Positions 18,363 to 27,143 of a stretch of DNA of 30,444 bases are shown piece by piece (the stretch's first letter is position 1; each line of letters starts with the position of its first letter). Source of the stretch: Penium margaritaceum. Its lineage: Eukaryota; Streptophyta; Zygnematophyceae; Desmidiales; Peniaceae. Position numbers and translations under genes: made by a program. The notes beneath the pieces are model-generated. The model had not been told where the DNA came from. It saw only the letters and a list, made by a program, of their open reading frames with translations, and did not search any database. Location: NCBI GenBank assembly GCA_023375785.1, contig SZWC01000827.1:266658-297101 (forward strand), read 5' to 3'.

Positions 18363-18723
18363 GATTTCTCATGTGCCTTGCGTATATGGCTCAGTGTGCG
18401 GAAAAAAAGGTATTCTTGCCACAATCTCGCTCCATGTTCGACTCTTTGACTATCCAAATATTCGCAACTTTAAAGTAAGAGTACCTATAATCCCCAAATG
18501 TTTTTTCACAGTCGTTTATTTTTTTTCCTGTTTCTTTCACACCCAAACAAAGTAGCAGTGGCATCCAGCCCCTAAATGGGGTAAATCATGAGGTAGACCC
18601 TTGAATTCAATGAACCACATTTTCTGATAATTCAGTAGCCCCTTGAATTCGACGAGCACATCAAATTCGGCGACTTTCAACTAGGTCAAAAAAAACTAAT
18701 GTTGAAATCATCGAGCAGCAGGG
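18363..18723 (+). other. pogo 3' untranslated region and right terminal inverted repeat
   Basis: It is non-coding and T-rich in the middle (around 18498-18540). It contains subterminal motif copies (18601, 18643, 18702) and the right inverted repeat (18698-18723). No clear AATAAA is seen. Confidence 0.7.
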
Positions 18724-18725
18724 TA

Positions 18726-19447
18726 ACTAATGGCCCTGCGGAGAAAATTTTGGCAGAATTTCCCCCGCCACAGTGGGCGTGGGAAAACTTGGAATGCCTT
18801 AGGCACGGTGGATATGTGGTGCAAGACAGTCCAACCCAAGTCACACAGACGAGCCACCGCAGAGAAAAGAGAGAGGGTAGGAAAATGAAGATGCAGACCA
18901 AGAGACCTCACGAGGTGTGTGAGGGGCTGCGAAAAAAGAACAAGGATACGTGGGACAATGGAAGCAGTTGTAGCAGAGAGCACAGAGACGCAAGACGCAA
19001 CCAGCACAATCCTGTGGTGAAGGCGGCGCCAACAGTAGGAAGGACCACCGCTGCAGCGACGACCACTGTGACGAGGGTGGTGATGTCAGAGGGTGCAGAT
19101 GCAGAAGCTGCAACAGCGACTGATGTGGAAGTGTGAATGGCTGCTGCCACAGTGGATACGACAGAGGGTACAGACGCTGTTGCAGAAGCCACAGCTGATG
19201 CAGCTGCCGCCAGCTGTGTCCCAATGTCTGAAGCTGCCGCAACCAATGGTCCAGCTACAACAGCCGGCTCAGTGTAGGACTCAGCGACGCGGCCAGCTGA
19301 CGTTGATGCAGGGACACGTGCTCCTCGAGTTGTGGCGGCAAAGGTTGCAACAGCTGCAACTGTCGCGTCTATCAAGGCGGATGCGGTACGGGTGAAGTTG
19401 CGAGCGAGCTCTACCGCTTCCTGATGCCAAGTTGAGTGTAGCAACAC
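18726..19447 (-). pseudogene. alanine-rich leader ORF of copia-2
   Basis: The minus frame 19447-18908 encodes about 179 residues rich in Ala, Val, Thr and Ser (ARNFTRTASALIDATVAAVA, then GARVPASTSAGRVAE, then VVAGPLVAAASDIGTQLAAA). The same wording in register is found upstream of gag in copia-3 (RAPASSSASRAMNTYT, then GPLAVPAVNIATQVAV). Below 18908, as far as the pogo end, the DNA still matches copia-3 (leader shared up to the gag ATG). Two diverged copies keeping one reading frame suggest a translated product, an extra ORF or extended Gag leader. I know no named family for it; it could also be a frame conserved only because the copies are young. Confidence 0.5.
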
Positions 19448-19787
19448 AGCAGCGGCGTTGTGCGGCTGCTCAATCCCCCCAGAGTCACCAAGGGAGGGAG
19501 GGCTTACCGAGTTTTGTCATGTAGTCAGCGATGAAGGCGAGGGCTGACGCGCCACTCGTTCCTCGTGGTGCTCGCCGTGCGATGCCGCACCCTGCACGTC
19601 TAAGGAAGCCAGCTTGGTGTGCACTACAGCGGTGGTGCGTGCGCGACAACCTCCACCACTGCTGCCGAGAGGGTACTGCTGGACAACCGCCACCACCGCT
19701 GCAGCATGCGTGGTGTTGCAACTACAGGACTGCTCGCGGTAGTCTCTGGCGGCTGCAACAAAGATACAAAACACTACGGTTGCTGAG
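19448..19787 (-). other. copia-2 leader, no recognised gene
   Basis: The segment lies between the alanine-rich frame and the 89-bp repeat. It holds CAG/CTG-rich sequence and short unrelated frames; nothing else is recognised. Confidence 0.4.
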
Positions 19788-20090
19788 GTTGACATCATCG
19801 CTGCTGTTGTTGTTGCAAGGCATTGACGCTGCTGCTGCTGTTGCGCAAAGGACTGTGGCACGTCAGTGTGCATGCTGCTGCTGCAATGTTGCTTGTTGCT
19901 GATGCTGCAAGGCGCCGATGTTGCTGCTGCTACGCAACGGACTATGGCACGACAGTGTGCGTGCTGCTGCTGCAATGCTGCTTGTTGCTGCTGCTACAGG
20001 GTACCGTTGTTGCTGCTGCTGTGCAAAGGACTATGGCACGGCAAGGTGAGTGCTGGTACTGCAATGCTGTTTATTGCTGCTCAGGCCGTG
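19788..20090 (-). repeat. 89-bp tandem repeat with GCA/CTG triplets
   Basis: Three units are anchored by GGACT(G/A)TGGCAC, with GACTRTGGCA starting at 19851, 19940 and 20029, a period of exactly 89. Each unit holds runs of CTG triplets and TGCAATG(C/T)TG. It resembles the CTG-rich block at 3146-3540 in copia-1 and sits at the same place in the element, between PBS and gag. Confidence 0.85.
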
Positions 20091-20153
20091 GGTTGAGGAT
20101 GGAGTTCGCTGCAGTCCGAGCCTGTAGGAGCAGGGTTGTAGAGGTGCAGCCCT

Positions 20154-20268
20154 GTGGGTGGCACTCCGCCAAGCACGTCGGTCCACCATGAGTGGGTGGC
20201 AATCCGCCGAGCACAGCGGTCCACCTAGCGTGGGTGGCAATCCGCCAAGCACGGTGGTCCACCTAGCG
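20154..20268. repeat. 38-bp tandem repeat, three units
   Basis: GTGGGTGGCA(A/C)TCCGCC starts at 20154, 20192 and 20230, with GGTCCACC at the end of each unit. The period is 38 and the divergence is a few bases per unit. Confidence 0.9.
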
Positions 20269-20457
20269 GTTCTCAATGGGGTCCTCCGCAGATGCGAGGA
20301 TCCTTTCTAGTGCTGCCTAAAGGGACCTGGGCAATGTGCGGGCGCGAGGCGAGAATGCGGCGGCGAGATGGCTGGCGTGCGGCGGCGAGAGGGCATGCCG
20401 TGAAGTCATCCCAGAATCGAGGGGCGGCGCTTCAATGCGTCGTCCAACTTCCACGTT

Positions 20458-20469
20458 GCTCTGTTACCA
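20458..20469 (-). promoter_or_regulatory. PBS-like motif of copia-2
   Basis: The minus strand reads TGGTAACAGAGC, one base away from the initiator-Met-tRNA primer-binding site, in the orientation of copia-2 and upstream of its leader. The flank outside ends CCTAG rather than CA, so the LTR boundary is not clear. Confidence 0.45.
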
Positions 20470-21159
20470 CTAGGTAGCTGTGACAGGAAAGCAAGGAACA
20501 TCTGGGCTAGTGCAAAGAAGACACCAAGCAATGGTGGGAAGAAGCCATGGGCAGTTTGTGTGGAAGTAAGAACGACGGAAGGGAGAGAGACGAGACACAC
20601 AGGACAAGGTGATAGCCTTCAGGTGGGGAGGAGGCGAGCGAGTGAGCAGCGAGCTCGATCTCGCTCACCAAACTCCAAGTTCGATGAACCAAACCAAAGT
20701 ACCCACTACAGAGTTGCAACCTGCCAACTAGGTCACTGGAGAGAAAACCTGCCAAGAAACAGGCTAGATTTTGAACCCGATGTAAATGTGCGTGCACACA
20801 TACACGCCAGTCAGAGGCACGTGAGACTTGTGCAGATGCCTGGCTGTGAGGCTCGCTGTGTAGTCATGCCCTCACGGCGTAGCAGCCCGCAGGGGTTGCC
20901 TCTCTCTCCAGTTAGTCACCTGCACCAGTGAGGTGAGTGTGCAACGAGGCCAGAGGTCACCGTGTGGTACTGGCACAAAACCAACAGTCTGTTTGTAAAG
21001 TTTCCTCTGACCACTTAGCCGTGTCCATGCTCATGCAAGTCCCTGATGCGGACCCAATTGGCGCTGGAGCACCAGCGGGTGGTGGCTCCACCCACCAGCA
21101 ATTGCGGGACAGTTGCCACAGCGTCACAGGTGCTTGTTGGGGTACAGTTCTTCTGGACT
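20470..21159. other. no recognised gene; possible 5' LTR of copia-2
   Basis: It has balanced composition and only short open frames on both strands, none recognisable. If the PBS-like motif at 20458-20469 is real, an LTR would start here on the minus strand. No second copy is present in the window for comparison. Confidence 0.35.
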
Positions 21160-21605
21160 AGCTAGATTTTTCTCGATGGACTGGCTCTTGAGCCTGATTT
21201 TTATGTTTTGTGTTGTGTGTCCACCGATCGATGCCAGACCTGTGTGTGTGAGAGTCTTAGCGCCCGGCTCATAATTCTGCATCTTTAGGTTTAGATGGTG
21301 TTATGTTTCGATGCTTGCGTAGAGAGTTAAGGCCAAAACAGTGGTTTTGGGCCGGTTTTTAGGACAAACTAACATTGTTGTGTGCGTCACCCATCGTACG
21401 TCACGGTAGGTATTTACGGTATGTGCTTTTCAGTTTTCATTTCTCTCTGCACATTGAAGCTAATGCGCTTATGAGACTCAGAGCGTCTCGCCTAGCCCAT
21501 TATTTGTTGTTTTTGCACCCGTCCTCTGTGCTATGGCGATCGTTGACTGGACAGCATTGCCCCGTCAATAGCAATAATGCTAGGAAGCTTCCAGGTAGTT
21601 CCTTA
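21160..21605 (+). repeat. LTR-like segment upstream of a PBS-like motif
   Basis: It is T-rich and non-coding, and is followed directly by TGGTATTAGAGT (21606-21617), which matches the tRNA-Met primer-binding site except for two C-to-T differences. Its start cannot be fixed, and no partner LTR is seen. Confidence 0.3.
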
Positions 21606-21617
21606 TGGTATTAGAGT
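21606..21617 (+). promoter_or_regulatory. degenerate primer-binding-site-like motif
   Basis: TGGTATTAGAGT, two transitions from TGGTATCAGAGC. An identical 12-mer occurs at 22290-22301. Confidence 0.35.
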
Positions 21618-22289
21618 AGCGAGGCATCTCTTGCTGAGCTACGCAGTGTTGGTTGTGACTGTAAGACACCGAAGTGGCCTCTTGACTCCGCCCATATACA
21701 CACACCATCACTGCAAGTGACCAAAGTGACATGAAGCACAAGGCGCACACATGGTGGACCATGCATTCCTGGCATCTCAGTCGGGTGCAAGATTGTCGTT
21801 AGCTGCATCATGTCCAGATTTGCCTGAAAGCAGAATTGTTAGTATTAGCACGGTGTGATTAGCATTGCCTAGCTAACATTGGAGAGTCACATACAGGGAG
21901 ACATGCATGCACATACGCTCGTGGTCCATGTGGTTCTCTTTACGTTGAAATACATGCCTAGATATGGGTGTTTGTGTTGAGCACCGAGTTGTTTATCCTA
22001 CAGGGCCACACTCTCGGTTATACCAGAGTGTGAGAAAACCACGGCGGCATTCTTCCAACCGGTTTGGTTTGACCCCCGGGTGGCCGTCGGGCCCCACGTC
22101 GAGCCATTCACGTGGGTGGCCCGGTCGACCGGATACCATCACCTTGCTTGCTTGTGACTCCCGCTCTTGTTTTTTATGGTGCCTACTTTCATACACAAGG
22201 ATTCGAAGTCCTTGCCGTTGAAACCGCCATGGCTCTAGCGTGTTCTCTTACATGCTAGGTGGCTTAAGTGGACAGCTGCTACTACCGAA
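21618..22289. other. no recognised gene
   Basis: Only short unrelated open frames. A GC-rich stretch near 22073-22135 contains GGGTGGCC and GGTCGACC words. I see nothing that supports a gene or a known element. Confidence 0.4.
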
Positions 22290-22301
22290 TGGTATTAGAG
22301 T
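22290..22301 (+). promoter_or_regulatory. second degenerate primer-binding-site-like motif
   Basis: TGGTATTAGAGT again, preceded by CTACTACCGAA. It lies upstream of copia-3 in the same orientation and could be its primer-binding site, with about 2.1 kb of leader before gag. Confidence 0.35.
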
Positions 22302-22489
22302 ATTTTCAAACCCCTTTGCTCCATCGATTGGTGGCCTCTCATGGTGCAGCACAAGCGACATTCATGACGACATTCTCATGGCTGCGACGCCTCCCACGTG
22401 GCTACACCACAGCTTCACAGCTTCCTGTCATCAGAGAATCGCATCATTGCGGTGCTGAGATACTTTAGCCTCAGCCCACTATGGTTCCG

Positions 22490-23190
22490 TAGTTTTGTAG
22501 TCCCTTAGATCCACAGATCCACAGTCCCCAGCTCCTCCTTTCCACAACTCTACAGCTCTACTACTTCGCAGCTCCGTAGCTTCGCAACTCCGGAGCTTTG
22601 TCTCACTTGATCTCAAGGCGTTCTATCCTAAGCCTAGTGCAACTCCTCAGCTCCATAGATTCATGGTCCGCAGCTCCTCATTACCGCTGCTTTGCAGTTC
22701 TGTTGCTCCGCAGCTCTATTGCTCCGCAGGTCCGCAACTCTACAGCTCCGCAGCTCCGCAACTCTGTTGCTCAGTAGCTTCCGGAGCTTTGCCTCACTCA
22801 ACTTCCAGGCAATCTAGCCTTGGCCTGCCCCAGCTCCTCACTTCCGTAGATCGACAGTCTACAGTTCCACATTTCAGCAGCTTCGCAACTCAACTACACT
22901 ACATTTCAGCTGCTCTATAGCTCTTCCTCTCCGCACCTCCACGTTTTGCAAATCCATAGTGTTACAGCTTCATAGCTCTACAACACCTCTGATCTCCAGT
23001 TTCATAGCTCTGCATTTCTGCTACTCTACAGTTCTAACTGCTCTGCAACTATGCATGTCCATAGCTCCACAGCTACGTATTCTCGCAACCCCATGGTTTT
23101 GCTACTCCATAGCTCTGCGTCTCGTAACTATATAGCTACATAGCTTTGCAATTCTGTAGCTTCGGTCCTGTATAGCTCTACAGCACTATG
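22490..23190 (+). repeat. degenerate CAGCTC-rich short repeat array
   Basis: Words such as GCAGCTC, ACAGCTC, CGCAACTC and TAGCTC recur every 10-15 bases over 700 bp, with strong divergence towards the right. A longer unit of about 201 bp is also visible: CGGAGCTTTG(T/C)CTCACT occurs at 22591 and 22792, with similar flanks. There is no coding sequence, and the family is not recognised. Confidence 0.85.
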
Positions 23191-23621
23191 ATACTAGGGC
23201 CTTTGGCTCGTTACTACTCAGCAGCAGCAACAACCGCTTTTGAGGCTAGTACCGTCACCCTGGCTTCTTCGCTTGGGATGAAGCCCATCCCTATCTCTCC
23301 GTCGGCCGCACATGAGAGTGACCGCGTCGACGAAGAGCTCGCCACTAAAAGGGGAGGATGGAGCATGAGGTGTGGTCTCGTTGTCATCGCCATAGTCCAG
23401 GATATTAACCCGACGAGGACTTAGGCCCCGTAGCTGTCTACGCTTGTATAGACGCAGTCGAGTATGCCGTCTACAGCCAATCCGCTTATGAAAACTCGCC
23501 AACTGTGTAAAACGTGCCAGCGACGGGACTGCCACGGGACCAGTGTTCTCCTGAATCACTTGTAAACACTCCTTTTACCCATAGGATGCGTCGGCAAAGT
23601 TAGCATGTTGTCCATGGTGGG
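23191..23621 (+). other. no recognised gene
   Basis: A 78-codon open frame (23188-23424) runs through a balanced-composition stretch (MKPIPISPSAAHESDRVDEE) but matches nothing I know. It may be copia-3 leader. Confidence 0.35.
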
Positions 23622-24185
23622 GTGGCACCAGCAATACTAGCAACAGCCTATAGATCCTCTGCTCCTTGTCGTGCTGCATATTTAGCAGCATCGGGTTCTA
23701 TGGTTGCCTCCTCGGGATCCTTCGATGTCTTTTCTGTTTTGGAGGTTGTTCTTGTCTCCAGTGATGTTGTCTCCTTTATTTTTTCTGTCATAGTACGAGC
23801 TGCACGTGCCCCTGCCAGCAGTTCTGCTAGTAGGGCTATGAACACTTACACGGCTGCTACAGTCGACCAGGGACCTCTTGCAGTACCCGCAGTCAACATT
23901 GCCACACAGGTTGCCGTCACAGCAGACTCAGTAAGAGCAGTAGCAGCTGTTGCAGCCACTGCTCTCTCCATTGCCATCGTCTGCATCCATTCCTCTACAA
24001 GTCAGGTTTCCTCTACAGTGTAGTCACCGATATTAGGCCATTACGTTCGCATTCTCGTCACCACAGCTGAGCCTATCCCCACCCTCACCAGTGCAGATAT
24101 TTCTGGGGTCAACTTTCTCATTGTCTCCACGTCTTCTTCTGTTGCAATTATCGCAGCCACAGCAGCAGCTGTGCTCCCACCCTTT
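23622..24185 (+). pseudogene. alanine-rich leader ORF of copia-3
   Basis: A start at 23622 gives MAPAILATAYRSSAPCRAAY and on through RAPASSSASRAMNTYTAAT and GPLAVPAVNIATQVAVTADS to a TAG at 24021-24023. The same frame continues with FLIVSTSSSVAIIAATAAAV. The copy in copia-2 (19447-18908) shares the spacing and many residues. There are no recognisable domains; alternating Ala/Val/Ser could form helices. The product is unknown. Confidence 0.5.
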
Positions 24186-24395
24186 TTTTCCTTGTGCTGC
24201 TAACTATAGTGAGCTTAGCATCCTTGACTCCCTACCCCCTCTCTCCCTTTTCTCTCTGTGTGGCCGTGTTTGTGCATTCATGTTTGTTCCCTTGCAACAC
24301 TATCTTGAGCACCAAACCTATCATACATTCCCACGTCCACTGGGGCAGGTTAAACTCTGTCGAAATTCCTCTGGCAAAGTTCTCACCTATTCACC
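24186..24395 (+). other. copia-3 leader before gag
   Basis: DNA similar to the copia-2 leader at about 18900-18730 (reverse complement), including CTCTCCCTTTTCTCTCTGTG, CACGTCCACTGGGGCAGG and AATTCCTCTGGCAAA. In copia-2 the pogo element sits at the position just before the ATG. Confidence 0.7.
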
Positions 24396-24580
24396 ATGCC
24401 TATTGATGATGATCACTACGTCGCATTGCAGGCAGAGTTGCAGCGAGAGCGCGCTGATCTCCAAGCAGCTCTCACAGCACAGTGGAATGCAAAGGAAAAC
24501 TACATATTGAACAGGCTGACCATGAAACCTCTCCTAACCACATAGCAGACCTGGTCCTCAACCGCCTTCTGCGCACACTA
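24396..24580 (+). pseudogene. copia-3 gag N-terminus
   Basis: ATG 24396 opens MPIDDDHYVALQAELQRERA and on to QWNAKENYILN, a charged helical start (likely coiled coil). After a one-base frame change near 24510 it continues as EQADHETSPNHIADLVLNRL, equivalent to FTDEVAAIVLKRL in copia-2. The MITE interrupts the frame after LRT, and the frame resumes beyond it. Confidence 0.75.
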
Positions 24581-24766
24581 CCGTAGTGTTCCTTGTATTC
24601 GTTCTAATTTTTAATCGGAATTATCTGATCCTTGAATTTGCCCAATTTTGGGCCTTTGTTATTTTTTAGGGTGATTCTCCCAAACCCCTAGCGATAAAAC
24701 CCCCAATCGTTGAATTCGCCCACTACCTGTTCAGGTCCTCCTGAGGACGAGCAGCAGCTCACGGTT

Positions 24767-24795
24767 TTTCGACAACTCGAAGTTTTGAGTTGTCG
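24767..24795. repeat. fold-back in MITE, 10-bp arms
   Basis: TCGACAACTC and GAGTTGTCGA flank an 8-base spacer, directly upstream of the 40-bp palindrome. Confidence 0.85.
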
Positions 24796-24800
24796 ATCCC

Positions 24801-24840
24801 CGCGTGTGCGCATGTTGACATGTCAACATGCCCACACGCG
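24801..24840. repeat. 40-bp near-perfect palindrome in MITE
   Basis: The core GCATGTTGACATG...CAACATGC (24810-24831) is a perfect 22-bp palindrome. Arms CGCGTGTG and CACACGCG extend it to 40 bp with a single mismatched pair at positions 9 and 32. A further fold-back, GCGTGCGCACTC against GAGTGCACACGC, lies just downstream (about 24884-24917). Confidence 0.92.
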
Positions 24841-25094
24841 TGGCTGTGACCGCGAGTGGACGTGTCAGGAGGGCGCGAGATTCCGCGTGCGCACTCTGCA
24901 ACCGGAGTGCACACGCGCAAATCGTCGCCAGGGATGATCGCTCCCTCCAAAGTCGTCCAATTTTGTCTTTTGTGTGTACTAAACCCAATATTACACAATT
25001 AACTAGGTGATTCGCCCAAACAAGTGCGAATTATGATACTGATCATAGGCAAATGAAAAATAATTATTTTGAACTAATACAAGGAACAGTACGG

Positions 25095-26200
25095 TATACT
25101 CCACGTCCTCTGCTTCCATTGCTGCCGGCATTGCTGCTTCCTTCTCCACTTCATCCGGTTCTGCATCCAATGCCTCTGGCTCTCTCACTTCCGACCCTCT
25201 CGCAATCACAACTGTTGTAGGAGAAGCAACCGCCAAAGCACTCGCATTGTCCATGCATCACAAAGCAGACTTTCACTCAGCACAGCCTCATTTCACCTCT
25301 AACCCGACCTTCTCTCCCTGGGAAGTTTGCTTTAGTGCATGGACACAAGGTGACTAGCTTTAGGAATACTTCCATGAACCAAATCTCTCAGCCAAATCCC
25401 TATTTGTTCCAACCGATGTTGATTTTGCACGTGCTTTCCATGCTCTCATTCGTATTGGACCCGATTATCTCACTGATGAGATCGGGTCCTACAATGCTGA
25501 CACAACACGCCGCATGTCTGCTGACCCCATTGGCGCTTACGCTCTCATGAAGCGCCACACCACTGTCACAGGCCACTCAGCACAAAGTGTCCTCATCGTC
25601 CAGTTCAACACGCTCTCTATGCATGCTGATGAGACTGCAGATGCCTAGTGGGCTCGCAGTTGCCGCCTGCTGCATGACCTAAGCACGGCACACCCAGGTA
25701 GCTCCCTAAATTTCCATCAATCATCAATAGCCTGATCCCTGAACTGTCTGACATCTTCAGGGAGGTGAAGGCCTCCGAGCTCGAGCGCCTTGCATCCGAG
25801 CCGGTCTCCGCTGATGCTCCACCTGGCATTGGTGCCCTTTGGTGGTTTACTAGACAACGTCTTGCAAACTAGTGGAGTGCACTGCTAAACAAGTGTATCC
25901 ATCATGCAACAGTCGCAGCTGTCATCGCCTTACTTCCTTCCTCTTCTGCCTCCTCCACCTCATCATCCTCACCCTCCACATCGGCCACCTCGCTCCTCAG
26001 TCAGAGAGAAGGGAGGGCGTGGCCATTCTCGGGGTAAGGGCAAGGGTGGCGGCAGCTCCAGTGCCAGTAGTTCGGCCGGCCGTGGAAAAGGGCAGGGGTC
26101 CAACAGCTCCTCCTCTTCCACTCCCTACTCCAGCACCGTCACGTCCTGAAACTGTGGTGATACAGGCCACTCATCACTGAAGTGGCTAGCGCCACTTGAC
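25095..26200 (+). pseudogene. copia-3 gag, remainder
   Basis: The frame continues from the MITE as STSSASIAAGIAASF, then MHHKADFHSAQPHF, FSPWEVCFSAWTQGD, two stops, and FVPTDVDFARAFHALIRIGP to HSAQSVLIVQFNTLSM, WARSCRLLHDL and so on. Three or more stops and a frame change follow, then a basic glycine-rich tail GHSRGKGKGGGSSS and a knuckle remnant NCGDTGHSSLKW (26150-26185). In the knuckle the first Cys is Ser, the next codon is TGA and the last Cys is Trp. It corresponds region by region to copia-2 gag and is clearly dead. Confidence 0.8.
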
Positions 26201-26430
26201 AACGACCACCTTACATCGACGATGAGGGTGCACTGGGCGCTCTCCTCCAGCAGCTCTAGGAGCTCTTCCCGCGCCATCCCCTCTACAGCTCCAGCCGGTC
26301 GCAATCCGTCTGTTTCCATCAATGTTGTAGCCTACAACAGTGTTCCAGCACCTTCTCCATCGCCTTACCCCTGGACGTGGTCCCTGTTGACATGGTGTGC
26401 CCCTTGCCATGAGTGCCGTTGATCGTACTC

Positions 26431-27143
26431 CCTGGTTCAACCACTGAGGAGCGGTCGAACACCTGATCTGACTTTAGATTTGGATTCCTTGGATTTTTCC
26501 ATGCAGAAAGTTAGCCTAGCCCAAAATTCGGGTGTTGGTGGGGTAGAATCTGGTACCCGCCATGGGTGGCAGGATAATCCACCATCAGTGATCCGAGTTC
26601 GTCCCCAACGAGCTCCAAATGCACCAGGGCCATAAAGGAAGCAACCAGAGAGTTCTCCTTGACCAGGTTGAACTTCTCCTTGACTTCTGGGTGAGGAAAG
26701 ACACTCCGACGAGTCATCGTCGAAGCGCCTCCCGTTGCCTAGCGTGCAAGGCAAGGTGGGCGGCTCCACCAAGGGTTACTTTGACGGCCGTAGCAGGGGC
26801 TCTACTGCTCCGATTCGGACGTGCTTAGATGCGTTGGAAAGCTTAGATCACATGCTATAAGGATCTGATGTAATCTCACTGTGCCAAGTAACAAAAAGGT
26901 GTTTCGATTCAGTTCCACTGAATGCGACGTGTTCTGCCCACTCACATCCGTGATCCTTGTGCTCCACACTCTTCACCAAAGGTGTCCATTGGCTGTCCCA
27001 AACACTGGTAGTGTGCATCAGCAAGAACTAGGCATCCTTGAGGGTGCCTCCACACCCACTAGAGCCAACAAAGGGTTATGGGCCCACGTGCCTAGAAGGA
27101 CCCTAGCTTCTCAACTTTCATGCTACCGCCGTGTGCCACGACA
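26431..27143. other. no recognised gene; minus-strand open frames
   Basis: Minus-strand frames 26772-26437 and 26717-26511 overlap. The second (VKEKFNLVKENSLVASFMAL and on to VDYPATHGGYQILP) has protein-like composition, but I cannot assign it. The rest, up to the gag-like start at 27144, has no primer-binding site or feature I recognise. Confidence 0.35.

Larger units (their letters stand above)
15907..18723 (+). mobile_element. pogo/Tigger-like DNA transposon, 2,817 bp, with TA duplication
   Basis: The left end reads CCCTACTGCTCATTGATTTC (15907 onward). The right end in reverse complement reads CCCTGCTGCTCGATGATTTC (18723 downward). Both lead into a T-run of seven or eight, so these are imperfect terminal inverted repeats. 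A TA stands immediately outside each end (15905-15906 and 18724-18725), the target duplication of Tc1/mariner/pogo elements. Inside is a DDD transposase. Removing the element with one TA rejoins the copia-2 leader to the gag start in the arrangement seen in copia-3, which confirms the boundaries. Confidence 0.9.
11253..20469 (-). mobile_element. copia-2: Ty1/copia retrotransposon, 3'-truncated, split by a pogo element
   Basis: On the minus strand, from high to low coordinates: PBS-like motif (20469-20458), 89-bp repeat (about 20090-19790), alanine-rich leader frame (19447-18908), gag start (15899), gag zinc knuckle (14763-14722), protease (about 14111), integrase, linker and reverse transcriptase, ending abruptly at 11260 within the region just before RNase H. 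The transposon at 15907-18723 interrupts the leader. The coding part resembles copia-1 closely in motif wording, so both belong to one family or to sister families. Stops and frame changes show that it is inactive. The boundary at 11253-11297 is a small repeat of AGAGACCCTATGA. RNase H and the 3' LTR are missing. Confidence 0.8.
24581..25094 (+). mobile_element. MITE of Tc1/mariner/pogo type, 514 bp, TA-flanked
   Basis: The left end CCGTAGTGTTCCTTGTATTC (24581 onward) and the right end CCGTACTGTTCCTTGTATTA in reverse complement (25094 downward) match at 22 of 24 positions. TA stands outside both ends (24579-24580 and 25095-25096). There is no coding capacity. Removing the element with one TA restores an uninterrupted copia-3 gag frame. 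The outer 15 bases agree at 12 positions with the pogo left end (CCCTACTGCTCATTG), so a related transposase may have moved it. Its interior is rich in large fold-backs. Confidence 0.88.
23622..26430 (+). mobile_element. copia-3: leader and gag of a Ty1/copia element, split by a miniature transposon
   Basis: On the plus strand: alanine-rich leader ORF (23622-24185), shared leader, gag start (24396), MITE (24581-25094), gag continuation (25095-26200). Gag carries the capsid words FSPWEVCFSAWTQGD and IVQFNTLSMHADETADA, parallel to copia-2. No protease, integrase or RT follows, so the copy is truncated after gag near 26430. Several in-frame stops show that it is dead. Confidence 0.75.
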
